Assembly: GCA_937891895.1 (NCBI GenBank)
Contig: CALATN010000236.1
Span: forward strand, 1-9,362
Reading direction: 5' to 3'
Length of the DNA stretch: 9,362 nt
Source: an uncultured Clostridia bacterium
Lineage (GTDB): Bacteria > Bacillota > Clostridia > Oscillospirales > Ruminococcaceae
Part shown: positions 6,696 through 9,362 of the stretch, in pieces
Layout: each line of letters starts with the position of its first letter
How positions within the stretch are numbered: the first letter of the stretch is position 1
Program-made: the position numbers and the translations under genes
Notes under the pieces: model-generated
What the model was told of the DNA's origin: nothing
Seen by the model: the letters and a program-made list of their open reading frames with translations, nothing else
The model's database searches: none

Positions 6696-7334
6696 ATGGC
6701 ATTTGATTTTAAAAAGGAATACAAGGAATTCTATATGCCGAAGAACAAGCCTGAAATTGTTACTGTGCCGAAGATGAATTACATTGCGGTACGGGGCAAG
6801 GGCAATCCGAATGTTGAGGGCGGCGCTTATCAGCAGGCTATCGGCATACTTTACGCAGTTGCGTACACAATAAAGATGAGCTACAAGGGCTCGCACAGGA
6901 TTGAGGGATTTTTTGAGTATGTTGTTCCGCCGCTGGAGGGTTTCTGGTGGCAGGATGATGTTTGCGGGGTTGATTACTCGGACAAGGACTCTTTCAACTG
7001 GATTTCTGTTATCCGCTTGCCTGATTTTGTTACGGAAGATGATTTCAGATGGGCGGTTGAAGAAGCAGGCAGAAAAAAGAAGCTGGACTGCTCCTTGGCG
7101 GAGTTTTACACGGTTGATGAGGGGTTATGCGTGCAGATTATGCATAATGGGACCTTTGATGATGAGCCTGCGACGGTTGCGATTATGGACGAATATCTGA
7201 AAGAGAATGGTTACGAAAATGATATGAATGAAACACGCTTGCACCACGAGATATATTTGTCGGACGCAAGACGTGTTGCTCCTGAAAAGTGGAAGACGGT
7301 TATCCGTCACCCCATAAGGAAAATCAAGAACTGA
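6696..7334 (+). CDS. GyrI-like small-molecule-binding domain protein
   Basis: The protein has 212 residues and is a stand-alone GyrI-like (AraC effector-binding/SOUL-like fold) protein. The start, DFKKEYKEFYMPKNKPEIV, followed by VPKMNYIAVRGKGNPN, is the signature I recognise for the COG4832-type family. The centre is rich in aromatics (EGFFEYVVPPLEGFWW, about 70-85), as expected for a hydrophobic ligand pocket. There is no DNA-binding domain, signal peptide or membrane segment. Related proteins act as drug-binding domains of regulators, and some hydrolyse cyclopropanoid or other reactive compounds. Whether this one does so cannot be judged here. It sits 8 bases after uvrB and 13 before uvrA, so it is made with the excision-repair subunits; a role in sensing or detoxifying a DNA-damaging chemical is an inference only. 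Confidence 0.85.
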   Translation: MAFDFKKEYKEFYMPKNKPEIVTVPKMNYIAVRGKGNPNVEGGAYQQAIGILYAVAYTIKMSYKGSHRIEGFFEYVVPPLEGFWWQDDVCGVDYSDKDSFNWISVIRLPDFVTEDDFRWAVEEAGRKKKLDCSLAEFYTVDEGLCVQIMHNGTFDDEPATVAIMDEYLKENGYENDMNETRLHHEIYLSDARRVAPEKWKTVIRHPIRKIKN

Positions 7335-7347
7335 AAGGAAGTTCAGA

Positions 7348-9362
7348 ATGGCGATTGATAAAATTATTATTAAGGGTGCCCGTGAGCACAACCTTAAAAA
7401 TGTGGACATAGAAATTCCCCGTGACAAGCTTGTTGTTATGACGGGATTGTCGGGGTCGGGTAAGTCCTCCCTTGCGTTTGACACGATTTACGCTGACGGT
7501 CAGAGGCGCTATGTGGAGAGTCTCTCTTCCTATGCGAGAATGTTCCTTGGACAGATGGAAAAGCCTGATGTGGACAGCATTGAGGGGCTTTCCCCTGCAA
7601 TTTCCATTGACCAGAAAACCACGTCGAAAAATCCACGTTCAACGGTTGGTACGGTTACGGAGATTTACGACTATCTGCGTTTGCTTTATGCGAGAATCGG
7701 TATTCCGCACTGTCCTGTTTGCGGACGCGAAATCAAGCAGCAGACGGTTGACCAGATTGTTGATAAGATTATGGAACTTCCGCAGGGTACGAAAATTCAG
7801 CTGCTTGCACCTGTTATCCGTGGACGAAAGGGTGAGCACGTCAAGGAGATTGAGCACGCTCGCAAGGCGGGTTATGTTCGTATCCGTGCTGACGGTATAA
7901 TTTACGACCTTTCGGAAGAAATCAAGCTTGAAAAGAACAAGAAGCACAGCATTGAAATTGTTATTGACCGACTTGTTATCAAGGAAGGTATTGAGAGCCG
8001 TCTTGGTGACAGCGTGGAAACGGTTGCGACTATTTCGGGCGGGCTGGTTATTGTTGATGTTATTGACGGCGAGGAAATGCTGTTTTCGCAGAATTATGCG
8101 TGTCCAGAACATAACATTTCCATTGAGGAGCTTTCCCCGAGAATGTTCTCGTTCAACAACCCGTTCGGTGCTTGTGACAAGTGCACCGGTTTAGGTGTGT
8201 TCAGAAAGATTGACCCTGATTTGATTATTCCCAACAAGGAGTTGTCAATAAGGCAAGGTGCTGTAAAGGCAATGGGCTGGGCAACCACTGACGAAAACTC
8301 TATTGCGATGATGTATTTCAAGGGTATCGGGCAGTATTACGGTGTTTCTCTTGACACGCCTGTAAAGGATTTGCCTGATGAAGTTATTGACGCTATTATG
8401 TACGGCACGAACGGCATAAAGCTTAAGCTTCATCGTGCTACGGAGTACGGCGGCGGTGTTTACTATCAGCCGTTTGAGGGAATTATTCCGAATATGGAAA
8501 GACGTTACCGTGAAACAAATTCCGAATTCAGCAAGAACGAGATTGAGGAGTGTATGACGGAAAGTCTGTGTCCTGATTGTCACGGTCAGAGGCTGAAAAA
8601 GGAAAGTCTTGCGGTTACGGTTGGCGGAAAGAATATTTCTGAAATCAGCGACCTTTCGGTTATTGATTGCATTGAATTCATCAACGGTCTTGAACTTACT
8701 GAACGTGAGCAGATGATAAGCGGACAGATTATCAAGGAAATCAACTCACGTCTTGGATTTTTAAGAAGTGTTGGACTTGAATATCTTACGCTGTCCCGTG
8801 CTTCGGGCCCACTCAGCGGCGGTGAGAGTCAGCGTATCAGGCTTGCTACACAGATTGGTTCTTCCCTTATGGGCGTGCTGTATATTCTTGATGAGCCGTC
8901 AATTGGTTTGCATCAGCGTGACAATGACAAGCTGATTGCTACGCTGAAAAGGCTTCGTGATCTTGGCAACACGCTGATTGTTGTTGAGCACGATGAGGAA
9001 ACTATGCTTTCCTCCGACTATATAGTAGATATAGGGCCCGGTGCAGGTGTCCACGGTGGACAGGTTGTTGCTGCAGGTACACCTAAGGAGATAATGGAGA
9101 ATGAAAGCTCCATTACAGGCGCATACCTCTCAGGCAGAAGGGAAATCAAAATTCCCGAAAAGAGAAGAGAGGGCAACGGTAATTTTGTCAGCATTTACGG
9201 TGCAAGAGAAAACAACCTTAAAAATATTAATGTAGATATTCCTCTTGGCTGCTTTGTAGCTGTTACAGGTGTGTCAGGGTCAGGAAAATCCTCACTCGTT
9301 AATAAAATTTTGTTACAAACCCTGTCAAAAAAGCTTAACCGTGCCATTACCTATCCCGGCAA
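7348..9362 (+). CDS. uvrA: Excinuclease ABC subunit A (UvrA), C-terminus cut by window edge
   Basis: UvrA is the damage-recognising ABC ATPase dimer that loads UvrB. About 671 of the usual 940 or so residues are visible. First nucleotide-binding domain: Walker A GLSGSGKS (33-40), signature LSGGE (489-493), Walker B LYILDEP (511-517) and H-loop His548. The second domain begins with Walker A GVSGSGKS (641-648); its signature and Walker B lie beyond the edge. Cys pairs occur at 122/125 and 408/411. The insertion-domain zinc site is C252-x2-H255 ... C276-x2-C279, with His where E. coli has Cys. The ATG follows AAAGGAAG by about 7 bases. Codon use changes abruptly near 9000: before it ACG, GCG and CGT dominate, after it ACA, GCA and AGA. 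The protein stays in frame with conserved motifs across the change. Confidence 0.98.
   Translation, partial: MAIDKIIIKGAREHNLKNVDIEIPRDKLVVMTGLSGSGKSSLAFDTIYADGQRRYVESLSSYARMFLGQMEKPDVDSIEGLSPAISIDQKTTSKNPRSTVGTVTEIYDYLRLLYARIGIPHCPVCGREIKQQTVDQIVDKIMELPQGTKIQLLAPVIRGRKGEHVKEIEHARKAGYVRIRADGIIYDLSEEIKLEKNKKHSIEIVIDRLVIKEGIESRLGDSVETVATISGGLVIVDVIDGEEMLFSQNYACPEHNISIEELSPRMFSFNNPFGACDKCTGLGVFRKIDPDLIIPNKELSIRQGAVKAMGWATTDENSIAMMYFKGIGQYYGVSLDTPVKDLPDEVIDAIMYGTNGIKLKLHRATEYGGGVYYQPFEGIIPNMERRYRETNSEFSKNEIEECMTESLCPDCHGQRLKKESLAVTVGGKNISEISDLSVIDCIEFINGLELTEREQMISGQIIKEINSRLGFLRSVGLEYLTLSRASGPLSGGESQRIRLATQIGSSLMGVLYILDEPSIGLHQRDNDKLIATLKRLRDLGNTLIVVEHDEETMLSSDYIVDIGPGAGVHGGQVVAAGTPKEIMENESSITGAYLSGRREIKIPEKRREGNGNFVSIYGARENNLKNINVDIPLGCFVAVTGVSGSGKSSLVNKILLQTLSKKLNRAITYPG

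Noticed and set aside
5707..6702. Long open minus-strand frame (331 codons) opposite uvrB
   Set aside because: It is antisense to strongly conserved UvrB motifs, and its translation is rich in Arg, Asn and Leu without any domain pattern. It is a shadow created by the biased codon choice of uvrB.

Overview
The window looks like a join between two pieces of DNA with different histories. Positions from about 2530 to 9362 carry low-to-moderate GC, Firmicutes-type housekeeping genes. The gene order, AGGAGG-type ribosome sites, TATAAT promoters and protein style suggest a gut or rumen clostridium (Ruminococcaceae-like), but this is inference from style and not from a marker gene. Positions 1 to about 2520 carry two minus-strand genes whose DNA is rich in CCGG (18 copies by hand count, against about 4 in the remaining 6.8 kb). 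The two parts meet at about 2510-2530. There a kinase gene loses its C-terminal lobe and an M48 protease gene loses its N-terminus. This is either a real recombination scar or an assembly chimera.

Left part (minus strand, read from 2520 down to 1): an M48-family zinc metalloprotease with membrane segments, missing its start, is followed after 20 bases by a large HerA/FtsK-type (DUF87-like) ATP-binding protein. The ATPase has a Walker A motif, a VEPAKGEY motif and a roughly 97-residue Ser/Thr/Gly-rich low-complexity stretch. It runs off the left edge. The two probably form an operon and are the least understood content of the window.

Right part: a minus-strand pair made of an RluA-family pseudouridine synthase and, 2 bases later, the N-lobe of an APH/choline-kinase-like phosphotransferase. 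A 154-base AT-rich intergenic region with promoters on both strands separates this pair from a plus-strand DNA-repair operon: radC - uvrB - GyrI-like protein - uvrA, with gaps of 29, 8 and 13 bases. UvrB and UvrA are two of the three subunits of the nucleotide-excision-repair nuclease; uvrA runs off the right edge after about 671 codons. The GyrI-like protein between them may bind or hydrolyse small molecules.

A second compositional oddity lies inside the repair operon. From about 5,240 to 9,000 the genes prefer G- and T-ending codons (ACG, GCG, CGT, GTT). radC, the start of uvrB and the last visible 360 bases of uvrA prefer ACA, GCA and AGA. The switch inside uvrA is abrupt. No tRNA, rRNA, CRISPR array, insertion sequence or clear intrinsic terminator was seen, and no other stretch longer than 300 bases lacks a gene.
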